IMG/VR virus record: IMGVR_UViG_3300009154_000300
Location: 1 to 22,672 of that record
Strand: one strand, 5' to 3'
Source: a virus
Length of the DNA stretch: 22,672 nt
A model generated the notes under the pieces. That model searched no databases and had not been told where the DNA came from. It saw only the letters and a program-made list of their open reading frames with translations. Shown here in pieces: positions 1-8,159 of this stretch. The position numbers and the translations under genes are program-made. The number at the start of each line of letters is the position of its first letter. Positions within the stretch are counted from its first letter, which is position 1.

Positions 1-262
1 CATTTTGAATGATTGCTTCGTTGACAATATCATCGATTGCTGCCTCGATCTCTGGCTGCATCGCCATTTCACGATATCTAGAAATTAATTCAACCTCATT
101 CTTTGCCGTGCCATCTAAATCAACATATGTACCATAGTATGCCGCGGCAGAGATAGTAAGAGCACCGTCTTCATTGGACGGAGGCGTAAATGTTTTTTGA
201 GACTGTTCTTCCGATTCAGTCTTGTTTCTGGTTATTTGAAAACCAAATAGATTTATGGCCAT
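1..262 (-). CDS. 20: Portal vertex protein, T4 gp20-like (partial, N-terminal 87 residues)
   Basis: The reading frame starts at an ATG at 262-260 and stays open to the window edge, so the C-terminal part is missing. A strong Shine-Dalgarno AAGGAG lies just upstream. The translation begins MAINLFGFQI and contains the stretches GALTISAAAYYGTYVDLDG (about residues 33-51) and EIEAAIDDIVNEAI (about 71-84). These match the conserved N-terminal part of T4-like portal proteins, where the portal forms the dodecameric DNA channel at the unique head vertex and docks the terminase. T4 gp20 is about 524 residues, so roughly one sixth is visible. Its place after sheath and tube genes is the T4 order. The identification rests on sequence resemblance plus gene order and is strong despite truncation. 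Confidence 0.93.
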   Translation of the reverse strand, partial: MAINLFGFQITRNKTESEEQSQKTFTPPSNEDGALTISAAAYYGTYVDLDGTAKNEVELISRYREMAMQPEIEAAIDDIVNEAIIQN

Positions 263-286
263 ACTACTCCTTCATATACAAAGAAT

Positions 287-310
287 TGGAAGGCACGTGA
301 ATGCCTTCCA
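287..310 (-). terminator. Hairpin between tube (gp19) and portal (gp20) genes
   Basis: A perfect 9-bp inverted repeat (TGGAAGGCA and its complement, loop of 6 nt) fills most of the 54-bp gap after the gp19 stop. On the minus strand it is followed by AATTCTTTG, which is T-rich but not a true U-tract. It could be a weak intrinsic terminator or an RNA-processing/stability element that lowers portal expression relative to the abundant tube protein. No late-promoter motif is seen in this gap. Confidence 0.55.
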
Positions 311-316
311 TCAAAA

Positions 317-859
317 TTAATTTGTTGTGTCTGATTCCCACCACTGATATGCTAGAGTGACAGAGAACTCTTCGATAGAATCGTTCGAACCCCAATCTAG
401 ATCAATAGGTGAAAGATCAACAGGAAAAGCACCAACAAATTTATACGACTTAATAACATCACCAACTTTATTGTATTGTTCAACTTTAGCATCTGCCGAG
501 TAACCCGATGGTGATACTGCTGCACCATTTCTAAAGTTGGATGTGTGTGAATTGATTGCATTCATCCAAGTCTCAAAACCCTTACGGATCTTAAAGTTCT
601 CATCGTTGATGATTTGAATAGTCCAATCAGCAAAGTTTCTATTACCCGCAAACTTTAACTCACGACCAAAGTAAAACAACGGAACAGTTCCAACTGTTGA
701 TCCAGGAATTTGTGCCGACTTAGCCAAGAAAGTTAATGCTTGACTTGTTGTTGCTGGGTCTGCCGTATAAGTTGGAAGATTCATTGTAACTTGGAACAGG
801 TTAGGGCGAGCACCATCTCCAATCAGATTCGCCCTAAATTCCCCTACGTTAAATGCCAT
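317..859 (-). CDS. 19: Tail tube protein, T4 gp19-like
   Basis: This 180-residue protein forms the inner tube of the contractile tail through which DNA passes. It begins MAFNVGEFRANLIGDGARPN and ends with a beta-rich stretch containing EEFSVTLAYQWWES, the pattern expected of gp19-type tube proteins (T4 gp19 is 163 residues). The segment FKIRKGFETWMNAINSH (about residues 88-104) is also typical. The ATG is preceded by AGGAGAT at good spacing. It follows the sheath gene with a 28-bp gap that contains a late-promoter-like motif, and it precedes a hairpin and the portal gene, as in T4. The slightly greater length is within the family range. Confidence 0.95.
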   Translation of the reverse strand: MAFNVGEFRANLIGDGARPNLFQVTMNLPTYTADPATTSQALTFLAKSAQIPGSTVGTVPLFYFGRELKFAGNRNFADWTIQIINDENFKIRKGFETWMNAINSHTSNFRNGAAVSPSGYSADAKVEQYNKVGDVIKSYKFVGAFPVDLSPIDLDWGSNDSIEEFSVTLAYQWWESDTTN

Positions 860-881
860 GTTTATCTCCTATATCTTTTTA

Positions 882-889
882 TATTTATT
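882..889 (-). promoter_or_regulatory. T4-type late promoter candidate upstream of gp19
   Basis: The minus strand reads AATAAATA, one mismatch from the T4 late-promoter consensus TATAAATA. It overlaps the sheath stop codon and lies 22 nt upstream of the gp19 ATG, leaving room for a short leader with the AGGAGAT ribosome-binding site. The same ATAAATA core occurs in other gaps of this window. Confidence 0.45.
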
Positions 890-2624
890 AGACACCACCA
901 ACGATCTCGGAGAAGTTAACACCAGTTCTAACAGCAACGAAGTTCAACTGAATGAAGTTAATTGAACGTGCTGGTTTGATGTAGATATCTCCAACGAATT
1001 GGTTGTTGTCGATAACTTGCGCTGTGTTGTTTATATCATCACACACAACTCGATAATCATAGATACCACGGCGACCTTTAATGTCACGTAGGAATGGTTC
1101 AATTAATCCAACAAACTGTGATCTAGTGAATTCATCATTGAGTTCGAACAACGAATACTTTGATGCATTTGCGATTGCTTTCTCTAGAACAATAAACAAT
1201 CTACGAACGTTGATTCTGTTGAATGCAGAAGGTTGTAGAGTCAAAGTCTTGTCACCAAACAAGAGTGTGCCTTGTCCTGGAACAGAGATGACTGGATTAA
1301 CAGCAGACTGATACAATGTATCACGTTGAGATTTGTTTGGATTCCAAGCAAGTTTAACAACGTTCTTGATACCGCCACGTGAGTAACCTGCTGGCGAGAA
1401 CCATGGATCTCTTGTCTCATCTGTACGGACACATAGGCCTGCGATATCACCGTTTAGAGGAATCCAACGATACGTGTTGTTGTACTTATCGAACATGTAT
1501 TTCCAACCAGAATCAGCAACAGCATAAGATGTTGCACGATTAAGTGATGTGTACCATGTAGAAATCGAATTCGTTTCACTACCAGCGTTATTGACAACAT
1601 CCGATTTGCGTGGAGAAACAAACGCAACACAATCTTTACGAGTTAATGCTAGATCGATAATCGTCTGTTGAACAGTAGTTGATACATCACCAGAAACAAC
1701 TAAAGAAACATCAATTTCTTCTGGATTTGAAAACAATGCAATCGCAGTGTTTAGATTTGCATCAGATGCAGTTTCATATGTACCACCAATAAACGAGTAA
1801 TTCTTTGTTCCAGTTGTCGAACCAAAGTTAGTCACTGCTGCTACTTGTCCAGCGTTTGCAGAGATTAACGTTGTGTTACCCATGTACAAATACTTAGATT
1901 TCTGTCTGATGACATTCGATATGTATGCAGAAGATCCGTCATCATATGCTGCGTCTGACGCTAGAGATAAGAATCCAAATGTTTCTAAAACAGTGCCTCT
2001 TTCGCCAGAGAATAGGCCGTCTTCGTCAATAACGACTAAGTGTACTTGATCGCCTGCACCACCAACTTTTGCAACATACGAAGATGTGTTTGGTGCAGTC
2101 GAGAATAGTTTGCCGTATGCACCACTTGAACCCCATGCACCAAATGCTGAAGTGTTAGCACCCGCAACGTTAGCCGTGCAGATAGAAACATTTAATGAGT
2201 TGCCGATATCACCAGGATAACGAGCGACGAATAGTGATGTGTTTAAACCTGATGTTTCGTTGACAATAATATTATCATACGAATCTTCGTTTTTTAACTG
2301 ATATCCAACTGATGTGCCTGTATTATTGGCAGTAGCATTTTTAGAATTAGAACTTACTGCACGAACAACTTGGAGATTGTTACCGTATGCCAAGAAACTG
2401 GCTGCTGTAAAGAATGATGTAGCAGTGTTGCCCTGTTGAGCGTTTGCTGATGGTTCACCGAAAAAACTAACTAATTCTGTCTCGTGTGTCACGAGTTTTA
2501 CTTTTCCTGCTGGACCCCACGCGAAGTCTCCAGCAAATGCACCGGCTGTAGTTGATACTGAAGGGACAACTGTGGTTAAGTCGATTTCAGAAACATTTAC
2601 ACCTGGAGATAATTGAAATGCCAT
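888..2624 (-). CDS. 18: Contractile tail sheath protein, T4 gp18-like
   Basis: This 578-residue protein polymerises around the tail tube and contracts to drive the tube into the host envelope. The N-terminus (MAFQLSPGVNVSEIDLTTVV) is the classic sheath start. Other family hallmarks are WFSPAG at 408-413, a region around 456-520 with RRLFIVLEKAI, and a C-terminal stretch KPARSINFIQLNFVAVRTG (about 550-568). The middle, about 100-300, is the variable surface-exposed part, shorter than in T4 (659 residues). An AAGGAGAAT ribosome-binding site precedes the ATG. The 76-bp gap upstream carries a late-promoter-like motif, consistent with strong independent expression. Confidence 0.97.
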   Translation of the reverse strand: MAFQLSPGVNVSEIDLTTVVPSVSTTAGAFAGDFAWGPAGKVKLVTHETELVSFFGEPSANAQQGNTATSFFTAASFLAYGNNLQVVRAVSSNSKNATANNTGTSVGYQLKNEDSYDNIIVNETSGLNTSLFVARYPGDIGNSLNVSICTANVAGANTSAFGAWGSSGAYGKLFSTAPNTSSYVAKVGGAGDQVHLVVIDEDGLFSGERGTVLETFGFLSLASDAAYDDGSSAYISNVIRQKSKYLYMGNTTLISANAGQVAAVTNFGSTTGTKNYSFIGGTYETASDANLNTAIALFSNPEEIDVSLVVSGDVSTTVQQTIIDLALTRKDCVAFVSPRKSDVVNNAGSETNSISTWYTSLNRATSYAVADSGWKYMFDKYNNTYRWIPLNGDIAGLCVRTDETRDPWFSPAGYSRGGIKNVVKLAWNPNKSQRDTLYQSAVNPVISVPGQGTLLFGDKTLTLQPSAFNRINVRRLFIVLEKAIANASKYSLFELNDEFTRSQFVGLIEPFLRDIKGRRGIYDYRVVCDDINNTAQVIDNNQFVGDIYIKPARSINFIQLNFVAVRTGVNFSEIVGGV

Positions 2625-2675
2625 TTTATTCTCCTTGTTTTATACTGATATAATTTGCAGTAATAATCTATGTTG

Positions 2676-2683
2676 TATTTATG
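2676..2683 (-). promoter_or_regulatory. T4-type late promoter candidate upstream of gp18
   Basis: The minus strand reads CATAAATAC, one mismatch from TATAAATAC. It lies 51 nt upstream of the sheath ATG within the 76-bp gap between terminase and sheath genes. This is the best-placed late-promoter candidate in the window, given that sheath protein is needed in large amounts. Confidence 0.55.
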
Positions 2684-2700
2684 AAACAGTAGATTTGTAG

Positions 2701-4365
2701 TTATAGTTCGAAAACATTCTGCATTTTGCCATACTCTTCGTTGTTTAACCACACATCACCGTCTTCCTGGATGTATGGAACGTCAAGTCCATCGTCGTAT
2801 ATTCCAAACGATGGAACATCATCATTAGATTGATTCAACATTTCCAATTGCATCTGCCTTCTCAGATCATGATTCACAATTTCTCTAAAGAAATTCTGAG
2901 TAGATAACCATGCAAATAGTACAAGAGTCATTACCAAGTCATCATTTGCAGTCTCTTCTGCCTTGAATGTGTTGTTTACAGAGACAAATGTTGTCAGTTG
3001 AGAAATGGTGTCGAAATCATGCACCAATAACTTATCTGATTCTATTAGAGTCTTTAGATTAGAACATCCAATTCTTTTTACAAGAGGCGACATTCTTAGA
3101 CCAAGTTGAGTTCCACGATCAAAACCAGCAGAGATCGCCTGTGCTTTCTTGTTACCTGTCGCCACTTTTAACAGATTTTCATACTCTAATTCTTGATGAA
3201 GAATATCAGCAATCTGTGGGGTATTATTTATCTCAACCAGCACATATGCATCATTGTATAGTCTGGCTGTATTATAAATGATGGTTGGATATAACATTGG
3301 CGCTATAATCGAACTATTGTATTTTGCAACTTGTTTATATGGTATCGTAGATATATCGAACACAGAGAATGCAGAAGCGTCTAGATTACGGCCTTCTGAA
3401 ACGTCAACTGTGATTGCATAGATATGATCTTTATTGACCTCATCATCACCTTTAATTGGATACTCATAGATATCCAGATTCTCATGTTTTGTAATTGGAT
3501 CATTATATACCATCATTCCAAGTTTAGAACCAGAGATTAATGTATTTGTCGAACCTAAAAATTCACAACTAAATTCTTGTCTAAATTGTTCTTCTGATGT
3601 ATTCCTGATTGTCTCTTCTTTCCACTTCTCATCTCGCCCAGGCACCATCGACCAGTGAATCTCAAACGTCTTGTATCCGTTTCGTTTATTGATAGCATCA
3701 ACCCATAACTTGTAGAACAAGTTCATACCATTAGGAGTAGAAACAATAATAATCTTTGTAGTTTTACCGGATGATATAACTGGATAAACTGAGTTGAAGA
3801 ACTCGTGTGCAATGTTTGCAGGAACGAATGCAAACTCGTCTAGGAACACTACGTTGAATGATCCTCCACGAACTGCTGATGATGATGTAGATGCAGCAAT
3901 GATCTTAGAACCATTCTCAAGTTCTACGTTACCTTTGTTCCATGTGATAACGCCTTGTTGCATCCACATAGGTAGATTTTCATATGCAAGTTGATACTTT
4001 GAAAGAATGTCTCGCGCAAGAGAACCTTTGTTTGCAAGAACTGCAATATTCTGTGAATGTTCAAATAGAGTTAACCAAAGTAGATATGCAACAGATGTTG
4101 TTGTCTTACCAACCTGACGAGGACATTTAGTTATGACAAATCGATTCTCATGAAATGTTTGAATCATTTCTTTTTGAAAATCCCACATATCAAAGTTCAT
4201 CAAACCTTTATCGACGTTGACGATCTTGATATATTTTGATGCGAAGTATACTGGATTTTTAGCACATTTGATGTACTCTTCTACTTGATCTTCTGTATAT
4301 GAAAGTTCTACACCAGCACGTTTTAAAAGTACGTTATCTCTGTAAGATTCTTTATTCGTCGTCAT
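2701..4365 (-). CDS. 17: Terminase large subunit (ATPase/nuclease), T4 gp17-like
   Basis: This DNA-packaging motor protein uses ATP to translocate DNA into the prohead and cuts the concatemer. The ATPase domain shows a Walker A motif PRQVGKTT (about 82-89), Walker B VVFLDEF (about 172-178) and a coupling motif STPNG (209-213). The RNase H-like nuclease domain shows three acidic positions: D321 in TVDVSEG, E379 in LVEIN and D475/D476 in ANDDLVM. The full catalytic set is therefore present. Length is 554 residues against 610 in T4. The start overlaps the small-subunit gene by 14 bp, which suggests translational coupling and a fixed subunit ratio. An ATAAATA-like sequence inside the gene (3225-3232) is probably chance. 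Confidence 0.98.
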   Translation of the reverse strand: MTTNKESYRDNVLLKRAGVELSYTEDQVEEYIKCAKNPVYFASKYIKIVNVDKGLMNFDMWDFQKEMIQTFHENRFVITKCPRQVGKTTTSVAYLLWLTLFEHSQNIAVLANKGSLARDILSKYQLAYENLPMWMQQGVITWNKGNVELENGSKIIAASTSSSAVRGGSFNVVFLDEFAFVPANIAHEFFNSVYPVISSGKTTKIIIVSTPNGMNLFYKLWVDAINKRNGYKTFEIHWSMVPGRDEKWKEETIRNTSEEQFRQEFSCEFLGSTNTLISGSKLGMMVYNDPITKHENLDIYEYPIKGDDEVNKDHIYAITVDVSEGRNLDASAFSVFDISTIPYKQVAKYNSSIIAPMLYPTIIYNTARLYNDAYVLVEINNTPQIADILHQELEYENLLKVATGNKKAQAISAGFDRGTQLGLRMSPLVKRIGCSNLKTLIESDKLLVHDFDTISQLTTFVSVNNTFKAEETANDDLVMTLVLFAWLSTQNFFREIVNHDLRRQMQLEMLNQSNDDVPSFGIYDDGLDVPYIQEDGDVWLNNEEYGKMQNVFEL

Positions 4366-4789
4366 TCTTTCTCTTTAACAATTTAGATAATTCAGACGTT
4401 GATCCAACAAAGATCGCTTTGTCAACTGTGACATTTGATTCTTTGTTCTTGAGTCCTTTTAGTTCACGGAATGATTTCTGTAGATTCATTAATTTTTCAT
4501 TTGCTTCTGCTGTGTTTTTAATCAGAGTTGCAACAACTTCAAATGCACGTGGATGTTCAGTTTCAGATGCAATTGCTAATAGATGATCGATAGCATCGTT
4601 GCCCTTTCTTACAAGAGACTGAAGTGTTTTTCTTGATTCAGCATAATCTTTCTCAAGATCTGATTCAAGATCTTTTGAGATAGATGCAATCTCGACAATA
4701 TCTTTTGGTGTTTCTTTTTGCACAACTGGTGTCTTGATAGATGGTGCAACATCAAAGATTTCTTCCATAGATTTTTCAAATTTAGACAT
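4352..4789 (-). CDS. 16: Terminase small subunit, T4 gp16-like
   Basis: This 145-residue, highly charged and mostly helical protein should recognise viral DNA and stimulate the large subunit. The central part, about 45-115, has predicted long helices (for example ESRKTLQSLVRKGNDAID and FEVVATLIKNTAEANEKLM) that fit the coiled-coil oligomerisation core of T4 gp16 (164 residues). The tail AIFVGSTSELSKLLK resembles the conserved C-terminus of this family. The ATG follows the LamG gene stop by 3 bp with no clear Shine-Dalgarno sequence, so translation probably depends on coupling. Its 14-bp overlap with the large subunit supports the call. Confidence 0.93.
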   Translation of the reverse strand: MSKFEKSMEEIFDVAPSIKTPVVQKETPKDIVEIASISKDLESDLEKDYAESRKTLQSLVRKGNDAIDHLLAIASETEHPRAFEVVATLIKNTAEANEKLMNLQKSFRELKGLKNKESNVTVDKAIFVGSTSELSKLLKRKNDDE

Positions 4790-4792
4790 AAC

Positions 4793-5494
4793 TTAGTAAC
4801 CAAATCTTGCTTTATATGTAGCGTGTAATGATTGAATATCGGTAAGAGATAAGACACCATTATATACTTTGATGAATGCAATATTACCTGACTGAACTTC
4901 AGTTCCTGCTGCGCGACTGAATAGTCTTAATTGATTAAATCCACCACCTGAAGAACTTATAGTAGAAAATGCAGCACCACCCGATGGACTGCTTGTTGCT
5001 ATGTATAATTTACCATTTTTTGTCGTGTCATCCCAAGTTGCAACATCTAAGTGCCAAATATTATCTGCGCCAGTGGATGGTAAATTGACTGTATAGTTTG
5101 GATAAAAAGTATTTGGATTACCATTATATGCACCCATTAACCAATCTTTAGTCGATTCACTTTGCGTATTTAACAATCTGCCAGAAGAAGTTACAGATAG
5201 TTTGTAGGCCATGAAGACTGAATAACTTTGTCCAGTGACATAGTTTGGACCACCATAAATATAATCTGTACCTGTAGAGTTTGACTTGACAAATGAACCA
5301 CCATTACCACTATTATATGAGATAGAAGATCCTGCATTCGACACAGACAATGTGAATCCATTGACTAATGTACCATTCGTTGGCATAGCACCAAAGTTTG
5401 CAGCATCTAAATCGTATACTAAAGTTGCCGACAAAGCACCAACAATTCCAGGCGATTTCAGATTATTGGCAGCAATAGCCATTATTGCACTCAT
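4793..5494 (-). CDS. LamG/concanavalin-like domain virion protein (putative adhesin)
   Basis: This 233-residue protein appears to be one LamG-like jelly-roll domain. Signs are YDLDAANFG near residue 27, GTLVNGFTLSV near 41, GGSFVKSNS near 65, a central beta-rich part with WHLDVATWDD near 147, and the terminal VYNGVLSLTDIQSLHATYK (210-228). This is the usual pattern of LamG-3-type domains in phage fibres and surface proteins, which bind glycans. Its ATG overlaps the stop of the upstream fibre gene (TAATG), so it is likely translated with that fibre and may sit at the fibre tip. The gene lies between gp15 and gp16, which are adjacent in T4. The fold is a confident inference; the adhesin role is inferred from context. 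Confidence 0.75.
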   Translation of the reverse strand: MSAIMAIAANNLKSPGIVGALSATLVYDLDAANFGAMPTNGTLVNGFTLSVSNAGSSISYNSGNGGSFVKSNSTGTDYIYGGPNYVTGQSYSVFMAYKLSVTSSGRLLNTQSESTKDWLMGAYNGNPNTFYPNYTVNLPSTGADNIWHLDVATWDDTTKNGKLYIATSSPSGGAAFSTISSSGGGFNQLRLFSRAAGTEVQSGNIAFIKVYNGVLSLTDIQSLHATYKARFGY

Positions 5495-5498
5495 TACA
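5494..5498 (-). promoter_or_regulatory. TAATG stop/start coupling, fibre to LamG protein
   Basis: The fibre stop TAA shares one A with the ATG of the LamG gene. A GGAGT sequence lies a few bases upstream, inside the end of the fibre gene, and can serve as ribosome-binding site. The arrangement is almost the same at 19687, which supports termination-reinitiation and linked expression of the pair. Confidence 0.7.
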
Positions 5499-7056
5499 CT
5501 ACTCCAGTGCCGTTAATCATCCATGTGTTTGCAGCGACTTGAATGAGTGTAGCCATACCGTATGTTGTCACGTTGCGTGAGGCTGACGTTGTGTTGCCAG
5601 CAAGATACATTGTGACGCCAGTATTTGGTGTTACGGTCACGTTTGCGCTTGATGTTGTTCTAGAAACAATCATAATTGTAGTGCCGTTTGCAAATGATGC
5701 ATTTGATGACCAAGGAATGTATAAGTTTACGTTCGATGATTGTGTGTAATATAAATGTTTACCAGCATCGGATGCAACTAGAGTGTAATTGGAAGATTGT
5801 GCATTTTGTGGAACAGTTTGTGCTGATGTGTTTGCTGCATTTAATGCGGTGTTGATTAAAGTGGAAACATCTTGGCCAGCAAGAGTAATTTTAGGTGCAA
5901 CAATATTCGCAATAAAAGTTGCTGTATTTCCAGAAATTCTGAGTCTAGTGTTAGTTGACTCTAACCCTCCAGTACTAAAAATAATGTCGTTATTAACATA
6001 TCCTGTACCTATAATTAAGTTGCCGCCTTTTGTTGATGTATTTCCCGTGACAAATAGATAACCATCATTTGGTTTAATTATACTATAACCTAAATAATTA
6101 TAATTACTACTCGCAAGACCCAGATCAAGATATCCTTCTAGTGATGTTCCATTGTCTGCGGTAATAAATAAGTCAAATGATGCATTTGCTCCAGTATTGA
6201 TATTCTGCATATTAAGTCCAGAATAACCATCATAGTTTGATGTAAACTGTGCGACAGTTTGCGGTTCAACTAAATAACCCGTTGGAATACCAGAATATAA
6301 TGCATTGAATCCATTTGACGTATAACCAAAAAATTGTCCAGTATTGCCAGAAACTGTAACAGATGTTACGTTACCAACGTATGATACGTTGCCTTGAACA
6401 GTTAAATTTTGTTGGATTACAACAGATCCAGAAATTGTTCCACCAGTAGATGATAACTTTGTATTAGAAGAATTGAATACTAATTGTGCTAAATTCGATG
6501 CGTTGTTGGCTGCATCAAAAGCTAGTGTAGCTGTATTAGTCGCTGTGTTTGCTTGTGTGAAAGCTAAAGATCCTAGATTTAGTCTAGTGTTCGATGAATT
6601 AAATGCTGCATTAGCGTGTAAAAAAGAAACGTTAGCTGCATCGAATGCTATATTAGCTTGTGAAAGGGCTGCAATTGAACTATTATATGCACCACTTGCA
6701 TATGTGAATGCGCTTCCCGATTGAATGTATGCAACGTTCGCTGTATTCTGTGCAATATTTGCTGCATCGAATCCAGATTGTGATCTAATTATTGCAGTAT
6801 TTGATTGACTGTATGCCAGAGTTGCAGTATTAGACGCAACGTTTGCTAAACTATAAGCAGCATTAGCGTAAATAGAAACAAGATTAGATGAATTTGAAAC
6901 ATACTTTTCAGATGCCATTCGAACGCCACCAGCAGTATTGCCTGTGTGGACAGTAACAATATTGTTAGTTGTTTCAATAATTAATTCACCTGCTGCACCA
7001 GTTGTGTTTGCAACTACTGTGTTTGCATATCTTTTAAATTGAAGTGTTCTTGACAT
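5494..7056 (-). CDS. Tail/neck fibre protein with 14-residue repeats
   Basis: This 520-residue fibre-like protein has three parts. The N-terminus (LQFKRYANTVV, then AGELIIETTNNIVTVHTGN) resembles the Mtd-type N-terminal domain found at the start of many phage fibres. Residues 67-200 hold nine to ten 14-residue repeats of the form A-[YF]-x-x-[AS]-N, probably a trimeric fibrous shaft. The rest is beta-rich; the last 95 residues or so (with AGKHLYYTQ and MYLAGNTTSASRN) match the end of the large fibre at 19687. An AAAGGTAG ribosome-binding site precedes the ATG. It is inserted between gp15 and gp16, next to neck genes, so it could be a neck whisker-like or side fibre; where it attaches cannot be told from sequence. 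Confidence 0.8.
   Translation of the reverse strand: MSRTLQFKRYANTVVANTTGAAGELIIETTNNIVTVHTGNTAGGVRMASEKYVSNSSNLVSIYANAAYSLANVASNTATLAYSQSNTAIIRSQSGFDAANIAQNTANVAYIQSGSAFTYASGAYNSSIAALSQANIAFDAANVSFLHANAAFNSSNTRLNLGSLAFTQANTATNTATLAFDAANNASNLAQLVFNSSNTKLSSTGGTISGSVVIQQNLTVQGNVSYVGNVTSVTVSGNTGQFFGYTSNGFNALYSGIPTGYLVEPQTVAQFTSNYDGYSGLNMQNINTGANASFDLFITADNGTSLEGYLDLGLASSNYNYLGYSIIKPNDGYLFVTGNTSTKGGNLIIGTGYVNNDIIFSTGGLESTNTRLRISGNTATFIANIVAPKITLAGQDVSTLINTALNAANTSAQTVPQNAQSSNYTLVASDAGKHLYYTQSSNVNLYIPWSSNASFANGTTIMIVSRTTSSANVTVTPNTGVTMYLAGNTTSASRNVTTYGMATLIQVAANTWMINGTGVV
6457..6858 (-). repeat. Tandem 14-residue (42-bp) repeats in the fibre shaft
   Basis: About 9.5 copies, residues 67-200 of the fibre, in phase without gaps. 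Examples are AYSLANVASNTATL, GFDAANIAQNTANV, AFDAANVSFLHANA and AFTQANTATNTATL. Each unit is two heptads with small Ala at repeating positions and conserved Asn. The DNA copies have diverged, so the repeat is old and held by protein structure. Confidence 0.85.
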
Positions 7057-7067
7057 TTTAACTACCT

Positions 7068-8159
7068 TTAATTAAGTAAGTCTATTACTTTTTCGTTTTC
7101 TAATTGTAGATCATCTTTACCCATCTCAAATGGCAAATCGCCAGAGAAATCTGATGATGTTGTAATTGTCGATGGGAAATCTGGATATTCAAATATCTGC
7201 GTAGTGTATCCATAATCATTATTACCTGTAGCATCTGTTGGCGTTGGAGTAATAATAGTCTGCACAAGTTTATTTGGTTTGAGATTGATATTTGATGGTG
7301 TCCAATTTGAATCGGTTGACATTCCAATCAATGGTGTTCCCGATTGAAAATGTCCATGAGTGAATCCAATTTCTAACAAATGAGAATCATTATTCCAATC
7401 GATTACCGTGCCAGTCGCTGTAGCTGTGTCAAGTGAATAACCTTGATATACTTTTTCACCGTATTTATATTTACCCCAACCACCACTCGTCATCGTCATA
7501 ATCATATTTCTTTCTGTCAATGTGTTATCATCATAGATGTTTGTGATTGCAGTACGGATTATCTTAGGTTCACGAATCGCACCATAGATGTATGCTTTGA
7601 CTGTGAAGTTTAATGTCCAAATAACTGTTCTAATCTTACTGTTATAATCACCCTCATACTCAATATCATGTGAAATTCCCTTAAATACGATAGGTACTTC
7701 TTTAATTAAACCCATTTCTTCGACTAGATTTACATTGATCGTATAGTCCGGTGTGAAATACGGAAGTATCTTTTCAATAATCTGTGCCGAATCCTCAAAG
7801 TTACGAACATAAAGATACAACGAAAAATCAAAGTCAAATGGCACTGGATTATAAACAGAAAGAGTTGTGCCACCTTCTGAATGTTTGTTTCTATAGTTCG
7901 TGTTTAACTTTCTTCCTGCATCATAACTCATATCTGTCATTTCATATGACAACATGGGCAACGTAACTTGAACTTTCTTATCAAGCAGTGGATCACTCTC
8001 TAGACGAGAAACATATTTCTCTTTTGGACCATAGATAATTGGAACTAAAAAGTTCTCAAATTCAACACCAGTTTCTGTGTATCTGGTGAGTTTAATCTGA
8101 TTGAAAAAATCACCAAAAGCTACGATTACTTTTCGGATAGTTTTATGATACGAATACAT
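7068..8159 (-). CDS. 15: Tail sheath stabiliser / tail completion protein, T4 gp15-like
   Basis: gp15 caps the finished tail and joins it to the neck. The first 205 residues match the family: MYSYHKTIRKVIVAFGDFFN at the start, IIYGPKEKYVSRLESDPLL (41-59), LPMLSYEMTDMSYD (67-80) and a beta-rich part to AYIYGAIREPK. Length is 363 against 272 in T4. The excess is mainly a domain at about 230-287 (YGEKVYQG, ATATGTVIDW, GHFQSGTPLIGMSTDS) that also occurs in gp14 of this phage, followed by an acidic tail. The ATG overlaps the gp14 stop as TAATG. The stop is followed 11 bp later by the inserted fibre gene. An exact late-promoter consensus lies within the extra domain (7461-7469). Confidence 0.95.
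   Translation of the reverse strand: MYSYHKTIRKVIVAFGDFFNQIKLTRYTETGVEFENFLVPIIYGPKEKYVSRLESDPLLDKKVQVTLPMLSYEMTDMSYDAGRKLNTNYRNKHSEGGTTLSVYNPVPFDFDFSLYLYVRNFEDSAQIIEKILPYFTPDYTINVNLVEEMGLIKEVPIVFKGISHDIEYEGDYNSKIRTVIWTLNFTVKAYIYGAIREPKIIRTAITNIYDDNTLTERNMIMTMTSGGWGKYKYGEKVYQGYSLDTATATGTVIDWNNDSHLLEIGFTHGHFQSGTPLIGMSTDSNWTPSNINLKPNKLVQTIITPTPTDATGNNDYGYTTQIFEYPDFPSTITTSSDFSGDLPFEMGKDDLQLENEKVIDLLN

Noticed and set aside
1081-1450. Short frames on both strands within the sheath gene
   Set aside because: Shadows of the clearly identified sheath coding sequence; no own ribosome-binding sites or conserved features.
3225-3232. GATAAATA inside the terminase gene as late promoter
   Set aside because: Far from any start codon downstream and within an AT-rich coding stretch; chance occurrence is likely.
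4609-4881. Minus-strand frame of 90 codons across the gp16 start
   Set aside because: Overlaps gp16 and the LamG gene in another frame, with Lys/Leu/His-rich composition typical of a shadow.
6900-7056. Diversity-generating retroelement, suggested by the Mtd-like N-terminus of the fibre
   Set aside because: No reverse transcriptase, template repeat or adenine-biased variable repeat was seen in the window; this N-terminal domain is common in ordinary fibres.
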